This document shows positions 49,982-58,734 of a stretch of DNA of 64,000 nt, in pieces. This stretch comes from Methylobacterium sp. 17Sr1-1 (lineage in GTDB: Bacteria > Pseudomonadota > Alphaproteobacteria > Rhizobiales > Beijerinckiaceae), in assembly GCF_003173775.1 (NCBI RefSeq), contig NZ_CP029552.1, positions 3,830,001 to 3,894,000 of the forward strand, written 5' to 3'. The first letter of the stretch is position 1. Each line of letters begins with the position of its first letter. Position numbers and translations under genes: made by a program. The notes under the pieces were generated by a model. That model worked only from the letters and a program-made list of their open reading frames with translations. It was not told the origin of the DNA and did not search any database.

Positions 49982-50914
49982 ATGCGTTTCGCGAGCTTTG
50001 GTTTTCTCGTCGGCAGTGTTCTGGTCAGCCTGAGCGTTGCGGCGACGACGACCGCGCGGGCCGCTGACCTCGATTTCGGTGCCCTGCGCGGCAGCGAATT
50101 CGAACCGGCCGCCGCGCCGGTCGTCGATGTCTGGGACGGCATCTATGTCGGCGGTCACGGTGGCTGGTCGAGCGCGAGCTTCGGCTTCGGCAACGTCTTC
50201 CAGTCGACGGTCGCCCAGGCCCTGCGCGCCACCGCGATCGAATCCACCCTCAGCGCCTCCACCTTGCTGCACGCGCGGGACGCGCGGCGGGACGGGACGA
50301 CCTTCGGCGCCTACGCGGGCGTGAACTACCAGTTCGACGAGACCGTGATCGGCGTCGAGGTCGACTACACCCATTCCGGCTTGAGGGGCCGCAGCAGCGA
50401 CGCCATCGGCCGCGAGATGGTCGACGCCACAGGCTATCTCAGAGGAGCCGACCTCTCCGGCGACGCGACGACGCAGATCAAGGACTACGCCACAATCCGG
50501 GCCCGCGTCGGCTACACCGTCGCCGGCTTCATGCCGTTCCTGACCGGCGGCTTCGCCATCGGCCGGGCCCAGATCGCCGAGACGGTGGCGGTGCGCGGCT
50601 ACGAGTACGATCAAGCGGCCTATCGCAGCAACCAGGCGCTCACTCCCCCCGCAAAACCGGTCTATGTCGGCCATTCCGGCTACACGACCTTCTCTCAGGA
50701 CAATCCCGGCAGCAGCGTCCTCGCCCCACCGGACATCTTCACGCCGTCCAAGGAGAAGATCGTCGGCGGCATCGCGGCGGGCGCGGGCCTGGAATACGCC
50801 ATCACCCCGAACCTGCTGCTGCGGGCGGAGTACCAGTACATCCTGTTCAACGATTTCGACGGCCACAAGCTGAACGTCAACACCGTGCGGGGCGGCGCGG
50901 CGGTGAAGTTCTGA
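49982..50914 (+). CDS. Outer-membrane beta-barrel protein (Omp25/Omp31-like porin family)
   Basis: The 310-residue protein has a signal peptide (FLVGSVLVSLSVAA, cleavage near ARA-ADLDF), then WDGIYVGGHGGWSSASFGFG, the classic glycine-rich first strand of this family. Alternating strands follow, and the C-terminus is GGAAVKF with the terminal Phe expected for outer-membrane insertion. The length exceeds most family members (about 200-260), mainly in loops. A 217-base upstream region may hold its promoter. Confidence 0.85.
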   Translation: MRFASFGFLVGSVLVSLSVAATTTARAADLDFGALRGSEFEPAAAPVVDVWDGIYVGGHGGWSSASFGFGNVFQSTVAQALRATAIESTLSASTLLHARDARRDGTTFGAYAGVNYQFDETVIGVEVDYTHSGLRGRSSDAIGREMVDATGYLRGADLSGDATTQIKDYATIRARVGYTVAGFMPFLTGGFAIGRAQIAETVAVRGYEYDQAAYRSNQALTPPAKPVYVGHSGYTTFSQDNPGSSVLAPPDIFTPSKEKIVGGIAAGAGLEYAITPNLLLRAEYQYILFNDFDGHKLNVNTVRGGAAVKF

Positions 50915-50996
50915 CCGATCGGGCTTGCGGGCGGCTCATACGCGCATCACCTTCAGTTGCCGCCCGGAAAGAGGCGGAGCAGGTGGGAGGTTCCGG

Positions 50997-51767
50997 ATGC
51001 AGCGTCTGGCCGGCAAGGTCGCCCTGGTCACGGGCGGCGCGCGGGGCATCGGCCTCGCGATCGCGCGGCGCTTCGCCCGCGAGGGCGCGGCGGCGGTGAT
51101 CCTCGCCGATCGCGACGAGGCGGAGGCCGCGCGTGTGGCCCCGGAGAACCCGGCCTTCCATCCCTGCCTCCTCGACGTGACCAGCAACGAGGACTGGGCC
51201 AGGGCCGTCGACCGCACGGTCGGCCGCCACGGCGGCCTCGACGTGCTGGTCAACAATGCGGGCATCGCGGTCGTCGGTTCGATCGAGTCGGTCAGCCTGG
51301 AGGACTGGCACCGCGTCCAGTCGGTCAATGTCGACGGCACCTTCCTCGGCTGCCGCCACGCCGTGCGGGCGATGAAGCCGCCGGCCGGCCGCGGCGGGAC
51401 GATCATCAACCTCTCGTCGGTCTCGGGCATCGTCGGCGGGCACAACCTCGCGGCCTACAACTCCTCGAAGGGGGCGGTGCGGCTCCTCACCAAGTCGGTC
51501 GCGCTGCACTGCGCGCGGCAGGGCTACGGTGTGCGCTGCAACTCGATCCATCCGGGCTTCACCGAGACCGACATGCTGCGCGATCTCGCCGCCGGCAGCC
51601 GCTACAGCCCGGAGGAGCTGCGCCAGCGCCTTCAGGCCTCGGTGCCGCTCGGCCGCAACGCCGCCGCCGAGGAGATCGCGGGCCTTGCCGCCTACCTCGC
51701 CTCGGACGAGGCCGGCTTCGTCACCGGGGCCGAGATGGTGATCGACGGCGGCGTCACGGCGCAATAA
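50997..51767 (+). CDS. Short-chain dehydrogenase/reductase
   Basis: The 256-residue NAD(P)-dependent oxidoreductase has the cofactor loop TGGARGIG (12-19), NNAG (about 86-89), the catalytic Ser141, Tyr154 and Lys158, and the C-terminal GAEMVIDGG motif. The ATG at 50997 has GGGAGG about eight bases upstream. The substrate is unknown. It precedes the methylsuccinyl-CoA dehydrogenase gene by 109 bases on the same strand, without clear operon linkage. Confidence 0.88.
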   Translation: MQRLAGKVALVTGGARGIGLAIARRFAREGAAAVILADRDEAEAARVAPENPAFHPCLLDVTSNEDWARAVDRTVGRHGGLDVLVNNAGIAVVGSIESVSLEDWHRVQSVNVDGTFLGCRHAVRAMKPPAGRGGTIINLSSVSGIVGGHNLAAYNSSKGAVRLLTKSVALHCARQGYGVRCNSIHPGFTETDMLRDLAAGSRYSPEELRQRLQASVPLGRNAAAEEIAGLAAYLASDEAGFVTGAEMVIDGGVTAQ

Positions 51768-51876
51768 CGCCCGTTTCCCAAAAAGTCCGATCCCAGCGGC
51801 AGGCCGGCCCCTCTACAGATCGGCGATTCGCCGCTATTTGTATGCGCCGCAGCAAAATCGACCGGAGACCTGACCG

Positions 51877-53553
51877 ATGTCCGCCCAGGCCGCCCCCGCC
51901 CCGACCGATCTCGTCACCCTGGCGCAGGACGCCGGCCTCGCCGCCAAGGCCCTCGCGGCGGATGCGGCGCGGCGCGTGCGCGCCGGCCTGCTCGGGCCCG
52001 ACGGCCGCCTCTCGGCCGAGCGCCTGGAGGCCGAGCAGCACGCCGCCCACGGCCTCGCCTGGCTCTCGACCTACGCCGAGGCGATCACCCAGCTCGGCAA
52101 CTATGCCGCCCACCTCGCCGCCCAGGGCCGCCTCGGCGAGACCGAGACGCTCCTCGTGCGCATCGGCCTCGGCGAGTACCTGGAGCAACTCTTCGGCGGC
52201 ATCCCGATGAGCCAGGGCGAGATGGTGCGCCCGACCTCGTCGCTCGGCCTCAAGGCCCAGGAAGTCGCGCGCCACCGCTCGGACTCCGTCGAGACCCTGA
52301 TCGCGGAGGGCAACACCGCCGCCAACCGCGCCGCCCTGGTGCGGCTGATCCGCGAGGGCCAGGGCTCCGCCACGGTGGGCGAGACCGGCCTCGACGAGGA
52401 CATGGAGGCGATCCGCACCGAGATGCGCCGGTTCGGCCAGGCCGAGGTCGCGCCCCACGCCCACGAGTGGCACCAGCAGAATGCCTACATCCCGCTCGAG
52501 ATCATCGGCCAGATGGCCGAGCTCGGCGTGTTCGGGCTGACCATCCCGGAGGAGTACGGCGGCATGGGCCTGCCGAAGATCTCGATGTGCGTGGTCTCGG
52601 AGGAGTTGTCGCGGGCCTATATCGGCGTCGGCTCGCTCGGCACCCGCTCGGAGATCGCCGCCGAGCTGATCCTCGGTGGCGGTACCGAGGAGCAGAAGCA
52701 GCGCTTCCTGCCGAAGATCGCCTCCGGCGACATCCTGCCGACCGCCGTGTTCACCGAGCCGAATACCGGCTCCGACCTCGCGTCCCTGCGCACCAAGGCG
52801 GTCAAGGACGGCGACACCTGGCGCATCACCGGCAACAAGACCTGGATCACCCATCCGGTCCGTGCCGACCTGATGACCGTGCTGGTGCGCACCAAGCCCG
52901 AGGAGCCGGGCCACAAGGGCCTGTCGCTGCTGCTGGGCGAGAAGCCCCGCGGCACCGACGAGGATCCCTTCCCGGTCGACGGCCTGTCGGGCGGCGAGAT
53001 CGAGGTGCTCGGCTATCGCGGCATGAAGGAGTACGAGCTCGCCTTCGACGGGTTCGCGGTGCCGGAGGGCAACCTGCTCGGCGGGGTCGAGGGCAAGGGC
53101 TTCGCCCAGCTGATGCAGACCTTCGAATCGGCCCGCATCCAGACCGCGGCCCGCGCGGTCGGCGTCGCCCAGTCGGCCCTCGATGTCGGCCTGCGCTACG
53201 CCGAGGAGCGGGTGCAGTTCGGCAAGCCGCTGGTCTCGTTCCCGCGGGTCGCCGACAAGCTCGCCATGATGGCGGTCGAGATCGCCATCGCCCGCCAGCT
53301 CACCTACTTCGCCGCGCACCAGAAGGACGAGGGCAAGCGCTGCGACCTGGAGGCCGGCATGGCGAAGCTGCTCGCCGCCCGCGTCGCCTGGGCGGCGGCC
53401 GACAACGCCTTGCAGATCCACGGCGGCAACGGCTTCGCCCTCGAATATCCGGTGAGCCGCCTGCTCTGCGACGCCCGCATCCTGTCGATCTTCGAGGGGG
53501 CGGCCGAGATCCAGGCCCAGGTCATCGCCCGGCGCCTGCTCGAAGTGCAGTGA
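51877..53553 (+). CDS. mcd: Methylsuccinyl-CoA dehydrogenase (long acyl-CoA dehydrogenase)
   Basis: Mcd oxidises (2S)-methylsuccinyl-CoA to mesaconyl-CoA in the ethylmalonyl-CoA pathway, which regenerates glyoxylate in serine-cycle methylotrophs. The 558-residue flavoprotein is an acyl-CoA dehydrogenase with an N-terminal extension of about 150 residues. In the catalytic part, FTEPNTGSDLASL and TGNKTWITH bind FAD, and the base Glu is in SIFEGAAEIQ. A length near 550 and the extension fit Mcd and not ordinary 380-residue dehydrogenases. An isobutyryl-CoA-type dehydrogenase is the alternative. GGAGA precedes the ATG. Confidence 0.78.
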   Translation: MSAQAAPAPTDLVTLAQDAGLAAKALAADAARRVRAGLLGPDGRLSAERLEAEQHAAHGLAWLSTYAEAITQLGNYAAHLAAQGRLGETETLLVRIGLGEYLEQLFGGIPMSQGEMVRPTSSLGLKAQEVARHRSDSVETLIAEGNTAANRAALVRLIREGQGSATVGETGLDEDMEAIRTEMRRFGQAEVAPHAHEWHQQNAYIPLEIIGQMAELGVFGLTIPEEYGGMGLPKISMCVVSEELSRAYIGVGSLGTRSEIAAELILGGGTEEQKQRFLPKIASGDILPTAVFTEPNTGSDLASLRTKAVKDGDTWRITGNKTWITHPVRADLMTVLVRTKPEEPGHKGLSLLLGEKPRGTDEDPFPVDGLSGGEIEVLGYRGMKEYELAFDGFAVPEGNLLGGVEGKGFAQLMQTFESARIQTAARAVGVAQSALDVGLRYAEERVQFGKPLVSFPRVADKLAMMAVEIAIARQLTYFAAHQKDEGKRCDLEAGMAKLLAARVAWAAADNALQIHGGNGFALEYPVSRLLCDARILSIFEGAAEIQAQVIARRLLEVQ

Positions 53554-53595
53554 GGGCCAAGCTCTCGCTGAGAGCGGTGCTGGAAAAAAGGGGCC

Positions 53596-53789
53596 GCGGG
53601 ATCCCCTCTCCCGTTTGGGAGAGGGGTAGGGGCGATCGAAGATCGCGCAGGGTGGCTCGGCCTCCGTGTAAGGCTGAGACCATTGAGTTGCGCAGCTTCA
53701 CCCTGAGTGTTTAATTCTGAACCCGAGCCACCCTCACGCGGGATCTTCGATCCCCACGGCCCCTCTCCCACACGGGAGAGGGGAGACGC
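53596..53789. repeat. Family-1 palindromic intergenic repeat, copy 4
   Basis: It begins GCGGGATCCCCTCTCCCGTT and ends CCCTCTCCCACACGGGAGAG, GGGAGACGC, with the GATCGAAGATCGCGC unit in the left arm and CACGCGGGATCTTCGATCCC in the right. It separates mcd from the converging 59-residue protein gene. Confidence 0.8.
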
Positions 53790-53826
53790 GCGTTATATTT
53801 TCCGAACAGATTAAGCAGAACCCATC

Positions 53827-54006
53827 CTACTTCGTGATCTTCACCGAGACCGGGTCGCTCGTCGGAAACGTTTCCTCCAGCGCCTCGTCGAGGCGCTCGT
53901 TGAGCTTGCTCTGCTGGTTCTCCGGCCGCGCCTTGTCCTCCGGCGAGGCGCTGTCGCGGCGGAAACCCGCCTGATCCTGGTTCGGGGTCTTGGTGTCGTT
54001 GCCCAT
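53827..54006 (-). CDS. Small acidic protein with ETFPTSDPVS tail
   Basis: The 59-residue, hydrophilic, probably disordered protein begins MGNDTKTPNQDQAGFRRDSA and ends with LDEALEETFPTSDPVSVKITK. An 'LDxALExTFPxSDPVS' segment recurs in many small proteins of Hyphomicrobiales and is the reason for calling it a gene. A GGAGGAAGG site precedes the ATG at 54006. Function is unknown. It is divergent from the glycosyltransferase. Confidence 0.7.
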   Translation of the reverse strand: MGNDTKTPNQDQAGFRRDSASPEDKARPENQQSKLNERLDEALEETFPTSDPVSVKITK

Positions 54007-54152
54007 CGGGGCCTTCCTCCAATAGGGCGTCCCGGCCAAGGGACGGACTGCCCAGCTAACGCGCAGGCCCCCGGCGTGTTGCGTCCGGATGGTCGTTTAA
54101 CCGGGCGGTGGCGCCGCGCGGGCTAGGATCGCGGCACGAGAGGGCTCCTCCC

Positions 54153-55403
54153 ATGCACGCCGCCATCCTGACGAATTTCGCCACGCCGAAGGGCGGTGCC
54201 GAGAAGGTCGCGATCGAATCCGCCCGCGGTCTCGCCGAGGCCGGCGTCGAGGTCACGCTGATTCACGGGGCCGACGGGCCGGCCGACCCGATGCTCGATC
54301 ATCCGGGCATCCGGCGGGTGGGGTTGGGCCTCACCGACGTGTGGGAGCGCCCGGCCTGGCGCGGCGCGGTCGAGGGGATCTGGAACCGCGAGGCGGCCCG
54401 GCGCCTCGGCGCGGCTTTGGCGGCCCTGCCGGTGCGGCCCGACGTGCTGCACCTGCACCAATGGACCCGCGCGCTCTCGCCGGCGATCTTTCCGGTGCTC
54501 GCCCGCACCGGGATCCCAGTCGCGGTCACGCTGCACGATTACTTCCTGGTCTGCCCGAACGGCGTCTATTACCGCTTCGACAAGGCCGAGCCCTGCGGCC
54601 TGCGCCCGTTCTCGCCCGCCTGCCTTGCAGCGCCGTGCGATCCGCAATCGCGGGTGCACAAGGCGGTGCGGGTGGCCCGCGCCCTGGCGCAGGTGGCGGC
54701 GATCGCGCGGTGCTTCCCGGCCCTCGATCTCGTCCACGTCTCCGACGGCAGCCGGGCGCGGCTCGAACCGATGATGCGGGGCGCCCCGTTCCGCCACCAT
54801 CGGATCGACAACCCGGTCCGGGTGGCGCGCACCACCCCGGCCGATCCGGCCGCCGGCGACGCGATCGCCTTCGTCGGCCGCTTCACCCGCGAGAAGGGCG
54901 CCGACCTCGTGGCGCAAGGAGCCCATCGGGCGGGCCTGCCGTCGCTGTTCATCGGCGACGGGCCGCTCGCCGACGAGTTGCGCGCCGTGCCGGGGGCCGA
55001 GGTGATCGGCTGGCGCGCGCCCGCCGAGGTCGAGGCGCTGCTGCGCGCCCGGGCCCGCGCCGTCGCGGCGCCGGCGCGCTGGCTCGAGACCGGGCCGCTG
55101 ACGATCTACGAGGCGCTCGCCGCCGGCATCCCGGCGGTCGCCTCCGACCGGGCCGGCGCCGGCGAGAAGATCCGGGACGGTGAGACCGGCTTCGTTGTCG
55201 GGCCCGACGTCGCGGCGCTCGCCGAGGTGTTCGGCCGGCTGCGGGACGACGCCCTGGTGCGCCGCCTCGGCGAAGCGGCCCATGCGCGCTACTGGGACGC
55301 GCCGATGACGCTCGCCGCCCATGCGGGCGCGCTGCGCGACCTCTATGCGGGGATGATCGGTGCGGCCGAGGCGCCCTCTTTTCAGCGCAAAGCTGTCATG
55401 TGA
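54153..55403 (+). CDS. GT4-family glycosyltransferase
   Basis: The 416-residue enzyme has a GT-B fold with the N-terminal acceptor domain (NFATPKGGAEKVAIESARGL, LHLHQWTRALSP, TLHDYFLVCPNGVYY) and the C-terminal donor domain (AFVGRFTREKGADLV, GDGPLADEL, ETGPLTIYEALAAGIPAVAS). The EX7E region is GPLTIYEALAAGIP. It probably adds a sugar to an exopolysaccharide or lipid-linked glycan; donor and acceptor are unknown. It stands alone, 28 bases before degP, and may be cotranscribed with it. Confidence 0.87.
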   Translation: MHAAILTNFATPKGGAEKVAIESARGLAEAGVEVTLIHGADGPADPMLDHPGIRRVGLGLTDVWERPAWRGAVEGIWNREAARRLGAALAALPVRPDVLHLHQWTRALSPAIFPVLARTGIPVAVTLHDYFLVCPNGVYYRFDKAEPCGLRPFSPACLAAPCDPQSRVHKAVRVARALAQVAAIARCFPALDLVHVSDGSRARLEPMMRGAPFRHHRIDNPVRVARTTPADPAAGDAIAFVGRFTREKGADLVAQGAHRAGLPSLFIGDGPLADELRAVPGAEVIGWRAPAEVEALLRARARAVAAPARWLETGPLTIYEALAAGIPAVASDRAGAGEKIRDGETGFVVGPDVAALAEVFGRLRDDALVRRLGEAAHARYWDAPMTLAAHAGALRDLYAGMIGAAEAPSFQRKAVM

Positions 55404-55431
55404 GAGAGCACCCAGACACGCAAGGACCCGA

Positions 55432-56907
55432 ATGCCGATGCACCGCCCGACGACCTCCCTGCTGCTCGCCGCGCTCCTTCTCGGGGTCGCCCGACCGGCG
55501 GCCGCGCAGGCCGAGTCGGTGCCGCCGTTCCGCGCCCTCCAGGAGACTCGGCAGGACAACCGGGCCGTCCCGGAATCGAAGGCGCAGGTGCAGCTCTCCT
55601 TCGCGCCGCTGGTCAAGCGGGCGGCGCCGTCGGTGGTCAACGTCTACGGCACCCATGTCGAGAAGCGCGCCGCCAATCGCGGCGCCATGGACGAGTTCCT
55701 GCGCCGCTTCTTCGGCGACGCGGGCCCGAACCTGCCGCAGGAGCGGGCGCAGCGCTCCCTCGGCTCGGGCGTGATCGTCGACGCCTCCGGGCTGATCGTC
55801 ACCAACAACCACGTCATCGAGAACATGAACGAGGTGAAGGTGGCGCTGAACGACCGGCGCGAGTTCGAGGCGCAGATCCTGCTGCGCGACCCCCGCACCG
55901 ACCTCGCCATCCTGAAGATCAAGAGCCCGGGCGGCGGCCTCACGCCGATGGAGATCGGCGATTCCGAGCACCTGCAGGTCGGCGACTTCGTGATCGCCAT
56001 CGGCAACCCGTTCGGCGTCGGCCAGACGGTGACGCAGGGGATCGTCTCGGCCCTCGCCCGCACCCAGGTCGGCTCGGCCGATTACCAGTTCTTCATCCAG
56101 ACCGACGCGGCGATCAACCCGGGCAATTCCGGCGGCGCGCTCGTCGACCTCAACGGCGGCCTCGTCGGCATCAACACGGCGATCTACTCGCAATCCGGCG
56201 GCAGCCACGGCATCGGCTTCGCGATTCCCGCCAGCATGGTCAAGGCGGTGGTGGAGACCGCCAAGGGCGGCGCCAAGACGGTGCGCCGGCCCTGGCTCGG
56301 CGCCCGGCTCCAGCACGTGACGCCGGACATCGCCGACAGCGTCGGCCTCGACCACCCGACCGGGGTGCTGGTGGCCTCGATGCAGGCGAAGAGCCCGGCC
56401 GAGGAGGCGGGCCTGAAGCGCGGCGACGTGATCCTGGCGGTGGACGGCCAGTCGGTCGACGATCCGGAGGCCTTCGGCTACCGCTTCGCGCTGAAGGGCA
56501 TCAAGGGCGAGACCAAGCTCACGGTCCTGCGCGGCGCCACCCGCACCACGGTGCCGGTGCGCCTGGGACCGGCGCCGGAGACGCGGCCCCGCGACACCCT
56601 GAAGGTGAAGAGCCGCTCGCCCTTCCTCGGCGCCACGGCCGTCAACCTGTCGCCGGCGGTGGCCGAGGACCTGCAGCTCGACCTGCCGGCGCAGTCGCAG
56701 GGCGACGGCGTCATCATCGCCGAGGTCGAGAGCGGCACCCTCGCCAACCAGGCCGGCCTGCAGAAGGGCGACCTCGTGGTGGCGGTGAACGGCGCGCCGG
56801 TCTCCACCACCAAGGACCTCGATCGCATGACCCGCACCCCCGCTCCGATGTGGGAGGTGACGATCAGCCGGGGCGGGCAGCAGCTGACCTCGGTGTTCAG
56901 GGGGTAG
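55432..56907 (+). CDS. Periplasmic Do-type serine protease (DegP/HtrA)
   Basis: The 491-residue protease/chaperone has a signal peptide (about 1-26), the catalytic triad His127 (TNNHVIENM), Asp157 (DPRTDLAILKI) and Ser233 (NPGNSGGALVDL), and two PDZ domains (about 300-380 and 395-485). The ATG at 55432 has AAGGA upstream; an ATG two codons on is equally possible. It degrades or refolds misfolded envelope proteins. DegP and DegQ cannot be told apart from sequence alone. Confidence 0.92.
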   Translation: MPMHRPTTSLLLAALLLGVARPAAAQAESVPPFRALQETRQDNRAVPESKAQVQLSFAPLVKRAAPSVVNVYGTHVEKRAANRGAMDEFLRRFFGDAGPNLPQERAQRSLGSGVIVDASGLIVTNNHVIENMNEVKVALNDRREFEAQILLRDPRTDLAILKIKSPGGGLTPMEIGDSEHLQVGDFVIAIGNPFGVGQTVTQGIVSALARTQVGSADYQFFIQTDAAINPGNSGGALVDLNGGLVGINTAIYSQSGGSHGIGFAIPASMVKAVVETAKGGAKTVRRPWLGARLQHVTPDIADSVGLDHPTGVLVASMQAKSPAEEAGLKRGDVILAVDGQSVDDPEAFGYRFALKGIKGETKLTVLRGATRTTVPVRLGPAPETRPRDTLKVKSRSPFLGATAVNLSPAVAEDLQLDLPAQSQGDGVIIAEVESGTLANQAGLQKGDLVVAVNGAPVSTTKDLDRMTRTPAPMWEVTISRGGQQLTSVFRG

Positions 56908-56925
56908 GAGCCCCCTCGACGGCCA

Positions 56926-56980
56926 CGCCCCCTTTCCCGGATCTCCTTCCGCTTCGCTGCAGTCGTCCGGGAAAGGGGCG
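56926..56980. repeat. Family-3 palindromic repeat, short copy
   Basis: CGCCCCCTTTCCCGG (56926-56940) pairs with CCGGGAAAGGGGCG (56967-56980) around ATCTCCTTCCGCTTCGCTGC, AGTCGT, a segment also found in the right arm of the copy at 24895-25092. Both are followed by GAGTGTTCG. It lies between degP and the converging flagellar operon and may terminate both. Confidence 0.75.
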
Positions 56981-57009
56981 GAGTGTTCGCTGGAGGTGCT
57001 AACGCAACT

Positions 57010-57459
57010 CTACGACCGCACTTCCCGCTTCGCGACGAAGTTGATCTCGTCCACCAGCACGTCCTTGACGACGTCGCCCCCTAAGCGCTCGTTCACCTTC
57101 GCCCGCACCTCGGCCAGCCGCTTGGTGATGTCGTATTTCGCCAATTTCCGGAAATCGAGGGCCGTGTCGCCGTAGATCTGGCGGAAGGCCTCGTCGACCA
57201 CGAAGGCGTTGGGCGGCACCGGCAGGGTGTGCATCAGCTTGGCGTCCGCCGTGAAGACCAGCACGGCGATGACGTAGCCCTGCACCCGCCCGTCGGCGAT
57301 CATCGGGATGTTGATCGGCGCGAGCTTCTGGTACTGCAAGCCCTCGAGGTACGGCTCGGTCTTCTTTCCCGAGAAGATGCCGCCGCCGAAGGTCACCGCG
57401 CCGTAGCAGGAGGCGATGGTGACGGCGCAGATCCACAGGCCGGTGATCAGGATCTTCAT
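57010..57459 (-). CDS. Uncharacterised membrane-anchored protein at the end of the flagellar operon
   Basis: The 149-residue protein has one N-terminal hydrophobic helix or signal (MKILITGLWICAVTIASCYG) and a soluble domain with PYLEGLQYQKLAPINIPMIA and GYVIAVLVFTADAKLM. The general shape (short N-terminal anchor, one periplasmic domain) resembles FliL, but sequence similarity is not clear. It overlaps the FlgN-like gene by four bases (ATGA), so it belongs to the operon. Confidence 0.7.
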   Translation of the reverse strand: MKILITGLWICAVTIASCYGAVTFGGGIFSGKKTEPYLEGLQYQKLAPINIPMIADGRVQGYVIAVLVFTADAKLMHTLPVPPNAFVVDEAFRQIYGDTALDFRKLAKYDITKRLAEVRAKVNERLGGDVVKDVLVDEINFVAKREVRS

Positions 57460-57800
57460 GGCCGGGGGCTCGTCCGCGCCGAGTAGGTGCCGTCGGAATC
57501 CGCGGCCAGCGCGACCTGGGTCAGGGTGTCGTCGATCTCCTCCAGCGCCCGCAGGTGCAGGGCGACGACCTGCTGGTTGCGGGCGAGCTTGTCGCGCAGG
57601 CGCGCCAGGTGGATCGCCACGGTGGCGTCGAGCGCCGCGACGTCGAGGCCGCGGGTGAGGCGGGTGAGTTCGAGGAGGCCCTGGCTCTTGCGGCGGTTGA
57701 GGTCGTCGAGGTCGGCGGGGGCATGCGCCTCCAGCGCCTCGGTCTCCTCCTCGACGACGGCTTCGAGCCGCTTGATGCAGGCGAGCAGCATGGCGGTCAC
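57456..57800 (-). CDS. FlgN-like small helical flagellar protein
   Basis: The 114-residue protein is almost entirely helical and charged (LACIKRLEAVVEEETEALEA, then NRRKSQGLLELTRL and DKLARNQQVVALHLRAL). It matches the pattern of FlgN-type chaperones that hold hook-associated proteins FlgK and FlgL before export. The four-base overlaps on both sides and the flagellar context support the call, but sequence identity to FlgN cannot be assessed. Confidence 0.55.
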   Translation of the reverse strand: MTAMLLACIKRLEAVVEEETEALEAHAPADLDDLNRRKSQGLLELTRLTRGLDVAALDATVAIHLARLRDKLARNQQVVALHLRALEEIDDTLTQVALAADSDGTYSARTSPRP

Positions 57801-58270
57801 ACCTTGGCCGCGGGATTGGCGGCGTCCGCCGGCGCGGTGGCCGGAGTGTTGGGATGGGCGGCGTTCAGCATCTTGGCGATGCCGATGCCGCCGGCCTTGG
57901 CGATCTGGGTCCCGATCTGCTCGGCCAGCATCGACTTCCAGATGCCGCCGGCATTGCCCTTGCCGTACACCGTCTCGGACTTCTCCGGCATCATCGCCTC
58001 GACGAATTGCTGCAGCACCAGCCCCTCGAACTTCTTGTAGGGATCGCTGCCGGCGCCGGTGAGCGCGGTCTGGTTCTGCATGGTCAGGAGTGTGCCGCGG
58101 GCATCGAGCGGCATATGGGTCGAGAGCCCGACGTCGCGGGCCGCGTCCGCGAAGGCGGTGGCGCCGGCGCTGCCCGGCTGCGACAGCTTGGCGGCGGCCT
58201 CCTGGTAGCGCGACGGATCGGCGGCCCGGGCCACGTCGAGCACGATGTCGGAGGGCGGGGAGATGCTCAT
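57797..58270 (-). CDS. Rod-binding protein (FlgJ N-terminal-type, CheL-like)
   Basis: The 157-residue protein contains the FlgJ rod-binding domain signature KFEGLVLQQFVEAMMPEKSE followed by GNAGGIWKSMLAEQIGTQIA, without the C-terminal muramidase half. In alphaproteobacteria this single-domain form (CheL in Caulobacter) helps assemble the flagellar rod, and a separate lytic enzyme opens the wall. Its stop overlaps the start of the FlgN-like gene. Confidence 0.82.
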   Translation of the reverse strand: MSISPPSDIVLDVARAADPSRYQEAAAKLSQPGSAGATAFADAARDVGLSTHMPLDARGTLLTMQNQTALTGAGSDPYKKFEGLVLQQFVEAMMPEKSETVYGKGNAGGIWKSMLAEQIGTQIAKAGGIGIAKMLNAAHPNTPATAPADAANPAAKV

Positions 58271-58320
58271 CGGCAGCCGGGTCCGGATTGAAGGGTGAAC
58301 GAGGTCTTAGCGGCCCTGGC

Positions 58321-58734
58321 TTACGGGAGGCTTGCGTCGGGACGGGCGGGACGCGCGGCCAGGCCGTCGAGGCGTTCGAGGTCGTCGCGCTTGTCCGCCT
58401 CGCGGCGATGGTCGTCGGCCCTACGCTCGGCGAGTGCCTCGGCCCGCTTCTGGGCGAGGCCGCGCTCGCGGACGGCGTCGGCCTGCGCGGCGGCCTGCGC
58501 CTCGACCGCGGTGGCTTGCGCGGCGAGCCCGCGCAGGCGCCGGGCGGTCGCCTCCAGCAGCATCGGGCCGTGATCGGAGGAGGCGAGGGCCGCGAGCAGC
58601 CGCACCCGGTCGGCCTCGATCCCGGCGGCGCGCTCGCGCGTGGCGGCGAGCTCGATCTCCGCCGCGCGGCGCATCTGCTCCTGCACCGTGACGAGGCGCT
58701 GCGCGCGCTTCAGCCGGTCGCCGGTCGTCCTCAT
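58321..58734 (-). CDS. FliJ-like coiled-coil flagellar export protein
   Basis: The 137-residue protein is a near-continuous coiled coil rich in Arg, Ala and Glu (RLKRAQRLVTVQEQMRRAAE, EAQAAAQADAVRERGLAQKR). FliJ is a coiled-coil stalk of the export ATPase; here the identification rests on composition, size and location between fliR and the rod-binding gene. The ATG overlaps the fliR stop (ATGA). It could be another small flagellar coiled-coil protein. Confidence 0.5.
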   Translation of the reverse strand: MRTTGDRLKRAQRLVTVQEQMRRAAEIELAATRERAAGIEADRVRLLAALASSDHGPMLLEATARRLRGLAAQATAVEAQAAAQADAVRERGLAQKRAEALAERRADDHRREADKRDDLERLDGLAARPARPDASLP

